Part shown: positions 1-8,738 of the stretch, piece by piece
Layout of the letters: every line of letters begins with the position of its first letter
Position numbering within the stretch: the first letter of the stretch is position 1
From: DATGLG01 sp035294245
Lineage (GTDB): Bacteria; Pseudomonadota; Alphaproteobacteria; JACZXZ01
Length of the DNA: 64,000 bases
NCBI GenBank assembly: GCA_035294245.1
Contig: DATGLG010000067.1
Span: 186,001-250,000 of the forward strand
Reading direction: 5' to 3'
Made by a program: the position numbers and the translations under genes
Notes under the pieces: generated by a model
The model's database searches: none
What the model was told of the DNA's origin: nothing
What the model saw: only the letters and a program-made list of their open reading frames with translations

Positions 1-1645
1 GGGCGTCCGCCTTGGCCGCTGCTGCCAGCTCATCAACGAAGCCCTCGACGGCGAAGACATTGGCGATCTTCCCGGGCGCGCGAATGTTGGAGGGACGGAG
101 CGGCGTGTCCTTGAGCCAGTGCACGCGCACCTGCACATGGGCCAGCTTGTAATCGGGGTCGGCGTTCTGGGAGATGAGCCCCGTCGAGAGTCCTTCGCGC
201 TGACTCAGCCCCGCCGCTGCGGGAGCGAGGAGGGGCACGTTCGGCAGGCCGCGCGTCGCCTCGGGGAGCCACATCTCGGTCTCCCAGGCGAAGAGGCGGC
301 CCTCGCCGTCGAGCCCGGCGCGGAGATCGAGGAGCTGGGGCGGACCCTTGGGGTCCCAGCCATGCTCGTCCGCGCGCATCCATTGCACGCGCACCGGCCT
401 TCCCACTGCCCGGGACATCAGCGCCGCATCCGCCGCGGCGTCGTCATGGCCATTCATGCCATAGCAGCCGGCGCCGTCGAGATAGACGAGGCGCACCTTC
501 TCCTCGGGCAAGTCCAGCATCCTGGCGAAGGCCGGGCGGAACTTGTGGGTGGCCTGGGAAGCGGTCCAGATGATCGCCCGATCGGGATGCACATCGGCGA
601 CGGCGCAGGAGGGGCCGAGAGAGGCGTGGCTCTGGCAGGGCCAGTAATAGGTTGCGGCGAGGCGTCGCGCGGCGTGCGCGAGGGCGCCGCGCTCGCCGCG
701 CTCGACCAGGGTCTCGTCGCGCGCGACGGGGCTCGCGCGCACCACACGGGCGAGATTCTCGCTGCCCGGGAGTCCGCCGCCGCCCTCCCAGCGGGCCTTG
801 AGCTCCCGGGCGGCCCGGATCGCCGCCCATTCGTCTGCCGCCACGACGCCGAGGAAGTCGCGGATGCGAACAATGCGGACTCCGGGGAGGCGGGCGATCG
901 AGGACTCGTCGACGGAGATCAGGCGCGCGCCGATCGCCGGCGGGCGGATGGCGCGGCCATGGAGCATGCCGGGCACTGTGAAATCATGGACATAGACATG
1001 GGTGCCGGTGCATTTGGCGGGGAGATCGGGCCGCGGCAGCGGCCGGCCGACGATGGTATAGCGGCCCGGGTCCTTGAGCGGCGCCTTGGCATCGACGGGG
1101 AGGGCGAATTGCCGCCCTCCGAAGAGCGCGCCGAGATCGAGCGTGACGTCGCCACTCACGCTGCGCAGTGCGCCGTCCGCGATGGTGAGCTCGCTCGCTG
1201 GGCGGCCAAGGCGCTCGGCACCGAGGCGCAGCAGGGCCTCGCGCGCCGTCGCCGCCGCCTGGCGAATCTGCACGCCGCCGCGGGTGACTCCGGAGCTTCC
1301 CGAGGTCGGCCCCTGATTCGGGGTGAGGGCCGTGTCCCCCTCGACGAGGGCGATGCGATCGACGGCGATCCCCAGCTCCTCCGCCACCATCTGGCGCATG
1401 GCGATGCGCAACCCGGTGCCGAGATCGACCTTGCCGGTGAAGACGGTGACCGAGCCGTCGCCGTGGATGGCGAGGAAGCTGTCGACCTGATGAAGATCCA
1501 GAGGCTTGCCGAGATCGGCATCCGAGCCGAGCAGCGCCTGGGCCAGGGCGCGCGAGGCAGGAGCGGCGCCCAAGGCGAATCCGACCACCAGAGCGCCGCC
1601 GGACTTGAGCAGGTCGCGGCGGGAAAGCGCGGGCATGCATCCCAT
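1..1645 (-). CDS. Xanthine dehydrogenase/aldehyde oxidase-family molybdopterin-binding subunit (3' end outside window)
   Basis: Large molybdopterin subunit of a molybdenum hydroxylase of the isoquinoline 1-oxidoreductase beta / periplasmic aldehyde oxidase type, which hydroxylates or oxidises aldehydes and N-heterocycles. About 548 residues are read before the window edge; the family is usually 700-750 residues, so the C-terminus is missing. The ATG at 1645 follows a GGGAGG ribosome site. A Tat signal (SRRDLLK, residues 8-14, then a hydrophobic stretch ending near ALAQ) predicts export already folded with its cofactor. Lines such as GTGLRIAMRQMVAEELG and TSGSSGVTRGG match the family. It lies 11 bp after the 2Fe-2S subunit gene and is surely co-transcribed with it. 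The substrate cannot be told from sequence. Confidence 0.9.
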   Translation of the reverse strand, partial: MGCMPALSRRDLLKSGGALVVGFALGAAPASRALAQALLGSDADLGKPLDLHQVDSFLAIHGDGSVTVFTGKVDLGTGLRIAMRQMVAEELGIAVDRIALVEGDTALTPNQGPTSGSSGVTRGGVQIRQAAATAREALLRLGAERLGRPASELTIADGALRSVSGDVTLDLGALFGGRQFALPVDAKAPLKDPGRYTIVGRPLPRPDLPAKCTGTHVYVHDFTVPGMLHGRAIRPPAIGARLISVDESSIARLPGVRIVRIRDFLGVVAADEWAAIRAARELKARWEGGGGLPGSENLARVVRASPVARDETLVERGERGALAHAARRLAATYYWPCQSHASLGPSCAVADVHPDRAIIWTASQATHKFRPAFARMLDLPEEKVRLVYLDGAGCYGMNGHDDAAADAALMSRAVGRPVRVQWMRADEHGWDPKGPPQLLDLRAGLDGEGRLFAWETEMWLPEATRGLPNVPLLAPAAAGLSQREGLSTGLISQNADPDYKLAHVQVRVHWLKDTPLRPSNIRAPGKIANVFAVEGFVDELAAAAKADA

Positions 1646-1656
1646 GATCGCCTCCC

Positions 1657-2118
1657 TCAGGCGCCCGCCGCGCGCTGCACCGCCCGCAGAATGCGCGTAT
1701 GGGTGCCGCAGCGGCAGAGGTTGCCGGCGAGCTCCTGCTTGATGTCGTCGAGGGACGGCTTGGGATTGCGATCGAGCAGGGCTTTTGCCGTCATGATCAT
1801 GCCGTTGGTGCAATAGCCGCATTGGGCCGCCTGCTCGGCGATGAAGGCGGCCTGGACCGGGTGCGGCTGGTCCGGCGTGCCCAGGCCCTCGAGGGTGACG
1901 ACGGCGCGGCCCGCGGCCTCGCTCACCGGGACTTGGCAGGAACGCGCAGGGTTGCCGTCGATGAGCACGGTGCAGGCACCGCATTGCCCCAGGCCGCAGC
2001 CGAATTTCGGGCCGTGCAAGCCGAGGGCGTTGCGCAGAACGTAGAGAAGTGGTTGAGCCGGATCCCAGGACTCGACCGTGCGGGAGCTGCCATTCACCTG
2101 GATGTCGTACATCGCCAT
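1657..2118 (-). CDS. (2Fe-2S)-binding small subunit of molybdenum hydroxylase
   Basis: 153-residue electron-transfer subunit of the neighbouring molybdoenzyme. The N-terminal plant-ferredoxin-type cluster is held by C41, C46, C49 and C61 (CGLGQCGAC then C). The C-terminal helical domain carries the second cluster on C100, C103, C135 and C137 (CGYC and CRC). It has no signal of its own, so it is probably carried through the Tat system by the large subunit. The frame is open far upstream, but the start at 2118 (MAMYDIQVNG) gives exactly the usual family length. There is no FAD subunit beside it, as in the two-subunit IorAB type, which commonly passes electrons to a cytochrome c. Confidence 0.95.
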   Translation of the reverse strand: MAMYDIQVNGSSRTVESWDPAQPLLYVLRNALGLHGPKFGCGLGQCGACTVLIDGNPARSCQVPVSEAAGRAVVTLEGLGTPDQPHPVQAAFIAEQAAQCGYCTNGMIMTAKALLDRNPKPSLDDIKQELAGNLCRCGTHTRILRAVQRAAGA

Positions 2119-2241
2119 GGCGCACCTTCGACCGTGAGCGGGCGGAAGCCGGAAGCATGATCCCAAATCGCGGCGCTGACAACGACGCCCGGGCTCGCGC
2201 ACGCGATCGTGTAGCGGCCCAAGTCTGGTCGAGATTTTGCT

Positions 2242-2270
2242 TTGCCTCGACGGATTTGGCCGCCTAATCT
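2242..2270 (+). promoter_or_regulatory. possible promoter of the formyltransferase gene
   Basis: TTGCCT (2242-2247) and TAATCT (2265-2270) are separated by 17 bp and lie about 35 bp before the start codon, in a short stretch less GC-rich than its surroundings. Both boxes match the sigma-70 consensus only partly (4/6 and 3/6), so this is a weak prediction. Confidence 0.3.
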
Positions 2271-2304
2271 CGGCGCCGATCAGAGAACCGAGGAGAGAGC
2301 GGCG

Positions 2305-3228
2305 ATGCGGGTAGCAATCATCGGCCAGCAGGATTTCGGCAAGGCGGTACTCGAGGCGTTCCTCGCGCGCGGCGACGAGGTGGCGGGAGTCTTCGTCTCC
2401 CCCGAGAAGCCGGGGGCCCGTCCCGACCCCTTGCGCCAAGCCGCCGAGACGAAAGGCCTTAGGGTCTTCCAGATCGCCAAGTTCACCGAGGCGACGGCCC
2501 ATGATGCCTTGCGCGGGCTCGCGGCCGATATCGGCATCATGGCCTATGTCCTCTCCTTCGTGCCCCAGAGCTTCTGCGCCATCCCCCGCCACGGCACCAT
2601 CCAGTACCATCCCTCGCTGCTGCCCCTCCATCGCGGGCCGTCCTCGATCAACTGGCCGATCATCAAGGGCTTCACCAAGACGGGGCTGACCATCTTTCGC
2701 CCCACCGACGGGCTCGACGAGGGGCCGATCGTGCTCCAGAAGGAGGTCGAGATCGGCCCCGACGACACCCTGGGCTCGGTCTATTTCGACAAGCTCTTCC
2801 CTCAAGGCGTCGCGGCGATGCTCGAGGCGGCGAACCTCGTCATCGCCGGCAAGGCGAAGGAGCGGATCCAGGACGAGGAACAGGCGACCTATGAGGGCTG
2901 GGTCCGCACGGCTGAATCGCGCATCACCTGGGCCCATCCCATCGACCAGACCTACAACCTCATTCGCGGCTGCAATCCCCAGCCCGGCGCGTGGACGACG
3001 CTCGGCGGCAAGAAGCTCTTCCTCTTCGATGCGCGCAAGCGGATCGCGCGTACCTTCGGCGAGGTGCGGGGCAAGAAGATCGGCCAGGTGGTGGCGGTAG
3101 GCGAGAAGAGCTTCACCGTGCACGGCCAGGGCGGCTTCATCGAGGTCTTCCGCTGCCGCTTCGAGGATGGGAAAAAAATCGCGGCGAACGAGGCCGGGAT
3201 TGCCGAGGGTGCCCTTCTCGAAAGCTGA
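2305..3228 (+). CDS. formyltransferase related to the hydrolase domain of 10-formyl-THF dehydrogenase
   Basis: 307 residues. An N-terminal formyltransferase fold (about residues 1-190) is followed by a C-terminal OB-like domain (about 200-300), as in methionyl-tRNA formyltransferase. The active-site block reads TIQYHPSLLPLHRG. The His (H102) and the Asp 36 residues later (D138, in DGLDEG) are kept, but the Asn of true Fmt is replaced by Gln (Q100). The wording YHPSLLP...SSINW resembles the hydrolase domain of 10-formyltetrahydrofolate dehydrogenase more than Fmt. It may therefore hydrolyse or transfer the formyl group of 10-formyl-THF on a small molecule. Start at 2305 is chosen because AGGAGAGAG precedes it. 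It converges on the Liv operon with an 18-bp gap. Confidence 0.85.
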   Translation: MRVAIIGQQDFGKAVLEAFLARGDEVAGVFVSPEKPGARPDPLRQAAETKGLRVFQIAKFTEATAHDALRGLAADIGIMAYVLSFVPQSFCAIPRHGTIQYHPSLLPLHRGPSSINWPIIKGFTKTGLTIFRPTDGLDEGPIVLQKEVEIGPDDTLGSVYFDKLFPQGVAAMLEAANLVIAGKAKERIQDEEQATYEGWVRTAESRITWAHPIDQTYNLIRGCNPQPGAWTTLGGKKLFLFDARKRIARTFGEVRGKKIGQVVAVGEKSFTVHGQGGFIEVFRCRFEDGKKIAANEAGIAEGALLES

Positions 3229-3246
3229 GGGTTGCTGCGGCTGGGA

Positions 3247-3951
3247 TCAGAGGCCGAGATAGGCCTGGCGCACGCGCGGATCCGCCAACAGCTCGGCCCC
3301 GGTGCCGGAGAGCGCGACGCGGCCGTTCTCCAGCACATAGGCGCGCTCGGCGAGCTTGAGCGAGGCCGCCACGTTCTGCTCGACGAGCATGATCGTAAGC
3401 TCGGAAGCGAGCTGGCGGATGACGCGGAAGACCTCGGCGACGACGACCGGTGCCAGGCCGAGGGAGGGCTCGTCGAACATGATGAGCGTTGGATTGCCCA
3501 TGAGGCAGCGCCCGATCGCCAGCATCTGCTGCTCGCCGCCGGAGAGCGTGCCGGCGGGCTGGCGCTGCCGCTCGGCGAGCCGCGGGAAGAGCGCGAGGAC
3601 ACGCTCGAGCGTGCCGCGCGCGCCGGCACGAGCGCGCGGCACGAGCGCGCCCATGTCCAAATTCTCGCGCACGGTCAGGCGGGGAAAGAGCTGCCGCCCC
3701 TCCGCGACCTGGCCGATGCCAAGGGCGACGGCCTTGTGGCTCGGCCAGCCGGTGACGTCGATGCCGCGAAACCGCACCACACCCGCGAGCGGGCGCTGCA
3801 TGCCGGCAATGGTGCGGATGAGCGAGGTCTTGCCGGCGCCGTTGCCGCCGACGATCGCGGTGATCGAGCGCTCGGGGATGTCGAGGGAGACACCGTCGAG
3901 GGCGCGCATGTCGCCATAGGCGAGCGAGAGATCGCGGACCGCGAGGATCAC
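3247..3951 (-). CDS. livF: branched-chain amino acid-type ABC transporter ATPase (LivF-like)
   Basis: 234-residue cytoplasmic ATPase, last gene of the Liv-type importer. Walker A is GGNGAGKTS near residue 35, the ABC signature is LSGGEQQM, and Walker B ends in MFDEPSLGL, the usual LivF wording. The ATG at 3951 overlaps the LivG stop by 4 bp (ATGA), which indicates translational coupling. Together with LivG it powers import of the solute bound by the protein encoded at 6624-7874. Liv-type systems also carry amides, urea and aromatic acids, so the substrate is open. Confidence 0.95.
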   Translation of the reverse strand: MILAVRDLSLAYGDMRALDGVSLDIPERSITAIVGGNGAGKTSLIRTIAGMQRPLAGVVRFRGIDVTGWPSHKAVALGIGQVAEGRQLFPRLTVRENLDMGALVPRARAGARGTLERVLALFPRLAERQRQPAGTLSGGEQQMLAIGRCLMGNPTLIMFDEPSLGLAPVVVAEVFRVIRQLASELTIMLVEQNVAASLKLAERAYVLENGRVALSGTGAELLADPRVRQAYLGL

Positions 3952-4676
3952 GACACCTCCTCGCCGAGATAGGATTTGAGCACGGCGGGGTCGCGGGCGA
4001 TCTGATCGGGGCGCCCTTCCGCGATCTTCTCGCCGTGATGCAGGACGACGACGCGCTCCGCCAGCGCCATCACCGCGCGCATGACGTGCTCGATGATGAG
4101 GATGCCGACGCCGCTCTCGTGATTGAGGTCGCGCAGGATGGCGACGATGCGATCAACCTCCGTCGGCCTGAGCCCCGCCATGGTCTCGTCGAGCAGGAGC
4201 AGCCGTGCCCCCGTCGCCAGCGCACGCGCGACCTCGAGGCGCTTGCGGTCGGGCAGCGTCAGCCCGCCGGCGTTCCGCGCGCGCTTGTCCCACAGCTCCA
4301 GGCGGCGCAGCACCTCGCCGGCGCGCTCGCGCGCCTCCTCCATCGTCGGCGCAGCCCGCAGCGCTCCGATGATCACGTTCTCCTCGACCGTGAGACGCGC
4401 GAAGGGCCGGACGATCTGAAAGGTGCGCGCGATGCCGGCGCGACAGACTTGCTCCGGCGGCAGGCGGTCGATGCGCCGCGAGGCGAAGCGGATTTCCCCG
4501 GCATCGGGAGCATGAACGCCGGCGACAAGGTTGAAGAGCGTCGTCTTGCCGGCGCCGTTGGGGCCAATGACGGCGACGATCTCGCCGGCACCAACCTCGA
4601 ACGAGACTGCGTTCACCGCGACGAGGCCGCGGAATCGCTTGGTAATCCCCGCGATGCTCAGTCGCGCCTCGCTCAC
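3948..4676 (-). CDS. livG: branched-chain amino acid-type ABC transporter ATPase (LivG-like)
   Basis: 242-residue second ATPase. Walker A is GPNGAGKTT and Walker B is LLLLDETMAGL, typical of LivG. The signature segment is LTLPDRKRLEVARAL rather than canonical LSGGQ, a variant common in LivG proteins. The start is GTG at 4676 (residues VSEARLSIAG); it overlaps the LivM stop as GTGA. The frame is open much further upstream, but only as a shadow of the LivM gene. Confidence 0.93.
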   Translation of the reverse strand: MSEARLSIAGITKRFRGLVAVNAVSFEVGAGEIVAVIGPNGAGKTTLFNLVAGVHAPDAGEIRFASRRIDRLPPEQVCRAGIARTFQIVRPFARLTVEENVIIGALRAAPTMEEARERAGEVLRRLELWDKRARNAGGLTLPDRKRLEVARALATGARLLLLDETMAGLRPTEVDRIVAILRDLNHESGVGILIIEHVMRAVMALAERVVVLHHGEKIAEGRPDQIARDPAVLKSYLGEEVS

Positions 4677-5689
4677 GTGCGGTCCTTCGCCAATGGGGCG
4701 GTGAAGCCGAGGCGCTGCGCCAGCCAGGGCCAGACGCCGCTCGGGAGCGCGCGGATGATGACGATGAGCAAGAGGCCGCGGAAGACGAGCTCGATCCCGG
4801 GATATTCGATGCCGAGCGCCCGCGTCGTGCCGAGGAGGAACTCGCCGATGGGGGTCAGGATAAAGGCGCCGATGATCGGCCCCATAAGGGTGCCGAGCCC
4901 GCCAATGACAGGCCCGAGCAGCAGGTCGATCGAGCTGCCGATCCCGAAGATGTGCTCGGGGAAGAGATTGTTGTTGTAGAAGGCGTTGAACACGCCGGCC
5001 ACCGCGGTCATCGCGGCGGAGAGCATGACGGCGGCCATCCGGCAGCGGAAGACGTCGATCCCGAGCGCCCGCGCCGCGTCCTCGTCCTCGCGAATGGCAA
5101 GCCAGTAGAAGCCGAGGCGTGAGCGCAGAAGAGCGGCGCAGAGGACGAAGCCGGCAGCGGTGAGGGCCAGCATCACGTAGTAGTACATCGCCGGTCCGCC
5201 GCGCAGATAAAGCAGGCCCTGCTGCTTCGCCGCGGCGACGGGTAGGAAAAGGCCGCCGGAGGCGCCGGTCCAGGCGATATGGTCGAAGCCGATCCGCGTG
5301 AACTCGGCGAAGGCGATGGTGAGGAGCGCGAAATAGACGCCGGCGATGCGGAAGCGAAAGCCGAGCCAGCCGATCACCGCCCCTGCGAGCGCGGCGAGCG
5401 CGATGCCGGGGAAGAGCCCGAGGAGTGGGGGGATGCCGAAATGGACGAAGAGGGCCGCCGCCGAATAGGCGCCCAGCCCGATATAGAGGGCGTGGCCGAG
5501 GGAGAGGAGGCCGGCGAAGCCCATCATCACGTTCCACGCCTGGCCGAGATAGGCGAAATAGAGAATGAGGATCAGGACGGAGAGCGTGTAGCGATCGAGC
5601 AAGGCGGGTGCGAGCAGCAGCGCCGCGAAAAGCAGGACGAGGCCGGCGGCGGCGCGCCGGTTGAGGCCCGCCGCGAGGCGCCGGATCAC
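4673..5689 (-). CDS. livM: branched-chain amino acid-type ABC transporter permease (LivM-like)
   Basis: 338-residue integral membrane permease with about nine to ten hydrophobic segments; the conserved LivM block GQAWNVMMGFAGLLSLGHA is present near residues 50-70. It forms a heterodimeric channel with LivH. Its ATG at 5689 overlaps the LivH stop by 4 bp and its stop overlaps the LivG GTG start. Length is normal for the family. Confidence 0.95.
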   Translation of the reverse strand: MIRRLAAGLNRRAAAGLVLLFAALLLAPALLDRYTLSVLILILYFAYLGQAWNVMMGFAGLLSLGHALYIGLGAYSAAALFVHFGIPPLLGLFPGIALAALAGAVIGWLGFRFRIAGVYFALLTIAFAEFTRIGFDHIAWTGASGGLFLPVAAAKQQGLLYLRGGPAMYYYVMLALTAAGFVLCAALLRSRLGFYWLAIREDEDAARALGIDVFRCRMAAVMLSAAMTAVAGVFNAFYNNNLFPEHIFGIGSSIDLLLGPVIGGLGTLMGPIIGAFILTPIGEFLLGTTRALGIEYPGIELVFRGLLLIVIIRALPSGVWPWLAQRLGFTAPLAKDRT

Positions 5690-6555
5690 GATCTCTCTCC
5701 GAGCAGCCCCTGGGGCCGCAGCACAAGGACGAGAACCAGGAGGGCGAAGGAGACCATGCTCTTCATCGAAGGATCGATGAGGAGCCCGGCGAGGGCCTCG
5801 GAAAGCCCGATCAGAACGCCGCCGAGCAAGGCTCCCGTCATGCTGCCGAGACCGCCGAGTATGACGATGACGAAGGCGAGCAGCGTGAGCGAGGGCGCGA
5901 GATCCGGCGTCGCGTCGGCGACGAGGATCATGAGCGACCCGGCCGTGCCCGCGCAGGCCGCACCGATGCCGAAGGTGAGGGCATAGAGGCGCTTATAGTT
6001 CAGCCCCACGACGCCGGCGCCGACGAGGTTGTCCGCGCAGGCGCGGATCGCGGTGCCGGTGCGGGTGTGACGGAAGAAGACGAAGACGGCGGCCGTCGCC
6101 GCGATCGCCGCCAGGGCTGCGTAGACGCGCACCTTGTCGATCAGGAGCGGACCGATCTCGAAGCTGTCATAGCCATAGGGCACGTCGACATGACGGGCGT
6201 CCGGGCCGAAGATCATCAAAAGCCCATTCGCGATGATGAGGGCGACACCGACGAGGAGGATGAACTGCTCGTGCTCGGGGCGCGACACGAAGGGATTGAT
6301 TAGGGCCGCTTGCAAGGCGTAGCCGATCACGAAGAGGCCGAGCGCCAGCGGCACCAAGGCGATGAAGGGGTCGAGATGGAGCGCCTGGAACAGCACGAAG
6401 GCGCCGTACATCGCGACCACGGTCATCTCGCCATGGGCGAAATTGACGACGCGCACCACGCCGAAGATCACCGACAGGCCCAGCGCCATGAGGCCGTACA
6501 CGAGGCCCGTCAGCAGCCCGCTGATCACGACATTGGCGACGAGGGAGGCCGGCAT
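5686..6555 (-). CDS. livH: branched-chain amino acid-type ABC transporter permease (LivH-like)
   Basis: 289-residue membrane permease. The N-terminus has the LivH hallmark GLVYGLMALGLSVIFGV and the following VNFAHGEM block. A glycine-rich GGLGSMTGALLGG lies near the C-terminus. It is first of the four overlapping membrane and ATPase genes and lies 68 bp after the binding-protein gene. Confidence 0.95.
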   Translation of the reverse strand: MPASLVANVVISGLLTGLVYGLMALGLSVIFGVVRVVNFAHGEMTVVAMYGAFVLFQALHLDPFIALVPLALGLFVIGYALQAALINPFVSRPEHEQFILLVGVALIIANGLLMIFGPDARHVDVPYGYDSFEIGPLLIDKVRVYAALAAIAATAAVFVFFRHTRTGTAIRACADNLVGAGVVGLNYKRLYALTFGIGAACAGTAGSLMILVADATPDLAPSLTLLAFVIVILGGLGSMTGALLGGVLIGLSEALAGLLIDPSMKSMVSFALLVLVLVLRPQGLLGERS

Positions 6556-6623
6556 GGGTCAGCCGGCGCGCAGCCGAGGGCGGCGCCTGGCGAAGGGGGG
6601 CGGGAGCCGTCGCCCGCCGTCGC

Positions 6624-7874
6624 TCACGCGCGCTTCTGCCAGCCCGGCATGGGGAAGACGGGCGGCTTCACGGCGACATCCGCGGGGAGGACCACCGTCG
6701 GGACCCCGGCGAGATTCTCGAGGCAGGCCGAGGCGACGTTCTGGTTCTGGCCCTTGGCGTCGAAGGCGATCGGCCCGCCGATCATCAGATGCTCGGCAAT
6801 GTGGGTCTTGCGGAGGGCATCGAGCAGCGCCGCCTTGTCGGCCGAGCCGGCACGCTTATGGGCGTCGGCGGCGATCAAGAGCGCCTCGAAAGTGAAGCCG
6901 ACATTGAGAGCGTCATAGGCCAGGTTCTGGCCCTTGCTGGCGAAGGCCTTCTTGTAGGCCGCCTCGATCGGCGCCGCGAGCTTGCTCTTGGAATTGTACC
7001 ACGGGACGTTGGAGATGCAGTAATCGGCGTATTTGCCGAGGCTCTTGAAGAACTCCTCGTCATACATGCCGGGGCTGCCCGGGCTCACGATGCCCATGGG
7101 CTCGACATGCTGCTTCACCATCTCGCGCACGAGCTTGATGGCGTCAGCCGCGCGCGTGGTGACGATGACGAGATCGGGCTTGTCCGCGCGCAGCTTGGCG
7201 ACCTCGACGGAGAGATCCTGGGCCTTCGGATCATAGGCAATCTCGTCGATCAGCTTGAACGGCATGTCGAGAGTCGGGAACAGCTTGTCGATGGCCGCGC
7301 GATTGGCCTGGCCAAAGGTGTCGTTCGCATGAATGAACGCGGCCGTCTTCGGCGTGTGGCCCGTCGCCTTGAACAAGTCCTTGGTCAAGGTCAGGCCGTG
7401 GGTGATGAGATTGGCGCTGGTGGGAAAGTTGCGGAAGACGGTCTTGTAGCCCTGCTCCGTGATCTGGGGTGCGGCTGCGATGTTGATGACGAAGGGCACC
7501 CCGCGCTGCTCGGCGACCTGTGCGATCGACAGGGTGGCGCCGGACTCGAAGGCGCCGACGAGCACCTGGGCGCCGTTGTCGATGAGCTTCTCCGCCTGGG
7601 TGCGGGCGAGGTCTACATTGCTCTCGAAGTCGACCGAGCTGAGCTCGATCGGCATGCCCATATCGGCGAGGATCGCCGGCGCGATGTCGGCGCCGCGCTG
7701 GCAGGCCTGACCTGCTTGCGCGAGATAGCCCGAGCGCGGCAGCAAGAGCCCGATCTTGAGGGCCTGCTGGGCGCGCGCCGGGCGCCACGCAGCCCCTGTC
7801 GCGGCGAGGGTAGCTCCGGCGGCGAGCCCCTTGAGCAGGCGGCGGCGGCCGATCATGCGGCGACTGGCGGTCAT
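6624..7874 (-). CDS. Liv-type ABC transporter substrate-binding protein (type I periplasmic)
   Basis: 416 residues from the ATG at 7874, which has GGGAGGAG four bases upstream; the frame extends 25 codons further without a ribosome site. The N-terminus has a Tat-like signal (RRRLLKG, hydrophobic core, cleavage near RPARAQQ). The mature part begins LKIGLLLPRSG, the usual first strand of LivJ/Leu-Ile-Val-binding folds. The protein delivers its solute to LivHMGF encoded just downstream. This family binds amino acids, amides, urea or aromatic acids, and the ligand cannot be inferred. Confidence 0.92.
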   Translation of the reverse strand: MTASRRMIGRRRLLKGLAAGATLAATGAAWRPARAQQALKIGLLLPRSGYLAQAGQACQRGADIAPAILADMGMPIELSSVDFESNVDLARTQAEKLIDNGAQVLVGAFESGATLSIAQVAEQRGVPFVINIAAAPQITEQGYKTVFRNFPTSANLITHGLTLTKDLFKATGHTPKTAAFIHANDTFGQANRAAIDKLFPTLDMPFKLIDEIAYDPKAQDLSVEVAKLRADKPDLVIVTTRAADAIKLVREMVKQHVEPMGIVSPGSPGMYDEEFFKSLGKYADYCISNVPWYNSKSKLAAPIEAAYKKAFASKGQNLAYDALNVGFTFEALLIAADAHKRAGSADKAALLDALRKTHIAEHLMIGGPIAFDAKGQNQNVASACLENLAGVPTVVLPADVAVKPPVFPMPGWQKRA

Positions 7875-7920
7875 GGGGCTCCTCCCGGTCGTGTTCTGGG
7901 CGCGCGCGGCGCGACGCACA

Positions 7921-7949
7921 GCTATGCGAAGAAATCCGCGCGCGGTCAA
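7921..7949 (-). promoter_or_regulatory. predicted promoter of the Liv-type operon
   Basis: Read on the minus strand: TTGACC (7949-7944), 17-bp spacer, CATAGC (7926-7921). Transcription would begin about 40 bases before the ATG at 7874. The -35 is 5/6 consensus and the -10 only 3/6. Confidence 0.45.
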
Positions 7950-8033
7950 GCCTTCCGCCGGGAGGGAGCAGCCCGGGCGCCGTCGCTCAGCCCGAGGAGA
8001 AGAGCGGCCGAGATGCCGGCCGCGCGGCGACGC

Positions 8034-8582
8034 TTACCAATGGCGCACGCGCCCCACATCGACGTGAACGAAATCGGAGCGCGGATAATAGCCGACGCCG
8101 CCGCGATATAGGCTCATGGCGGCGCGGCGCACGCTGCGCAGCATACGGTCGGGCACGCGGATGTCGATCGCCATGCCCTGCATATGCAGGCTGTTCGCCG
8201 CGACGCCGTCGCTGAATTCGCGCAGCATTGCATTGGTCTTCGGCGAACGATATCCCGAGATGACCTGGTATGGCGCATGGCTGCCGAGCTTGCGGCGGAG
8301 CGCGTCGAGAAGATCGAGGAGCTGCGGGTCGATCGGAAAGACATCGCCCGTGCGGAAATCGCGGAGCAGGTGGTTCACCGCGCCGAGAGCGTCGGGCACA
8401 TAGCGGCCGTTCACCCAGTAATCGACTTTCAGGCGCTCGCCGGTGTGGAGATTGTCGAATGCGACTGAACGGAAATGTCCGCGCGGAATGGCCGCCAGCG
8501 CCGGCTTGACGGCGGCGCTCGCCAGCGTCGCGGCGCCGGCGCACAGGAACAGGCGGCGCCCCCAGGTGCTCCCCTCCTTCAT
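8034..8582 (-). CDS. DUF882/YcbK-like peptidoglycan peptidase (M15 fold)
   Basis: 182-residue exported protein. The N-terminus (WGRRLFLCAGAATLAS) is a short twin-arginine-type signal ending near PALAA. The core has the M15 zinc-peptidase pattern: ISGYRSPKTN, then SLHMQGMAIDI and a C-terminal FVHVDVG, supplying the H, D and H metal ligands. E. coli MepK (YcbK) of this family cleaves L,D (3-3) peptidoglycan crosslinks. That fits its position directly downstream of an L,D-transpeptidase, the enzyme that makes such crosslinks. Start 8582 has GGGGGCAG upstream. Confidence 0.9.
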   Translation of the reverse strand: MKEGSTWGRRLFLCAGAATLASAAVKPALAAIPRGHFRSVAFDNLHTGERLKVDYWVNGRYVPDALGAVNHLLRDFRTGDVFPIDPQLLDLLDALRRKLGSHAPYQVISGYRSPKTNAMLREFSDGVAANSLHMQGMAIDIRVPDRMLRSVRRAAMSLYRGGVGYYPRSDFVHVDVGRVRHW

Positions 8583-8738
8583 TGGTCTGCCCCCTTCGCG
8601 AGTTGCCCATGCCGACGCTTGCCGCGCCGGCGTCGCCCCAAGCCGACTCTTCTCCGCTCGGCCGGTCTTAAGGTTACCGCTTCGGGTCTTACCAAAAAGT
8701 TGAGAGGGCTGCCAATATTTTGTGGTTAATGAATGTAA

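Noticed and set aside
119..1816. Plus-strand frame of 565 codons over the molybdoenzyme genes
   Set aside because: Antisense shadow: the minus strand encodes an unmistakable Tat-exported molybdopterin subunit and a 2Fe-2S protein with eight conserved cysteines.
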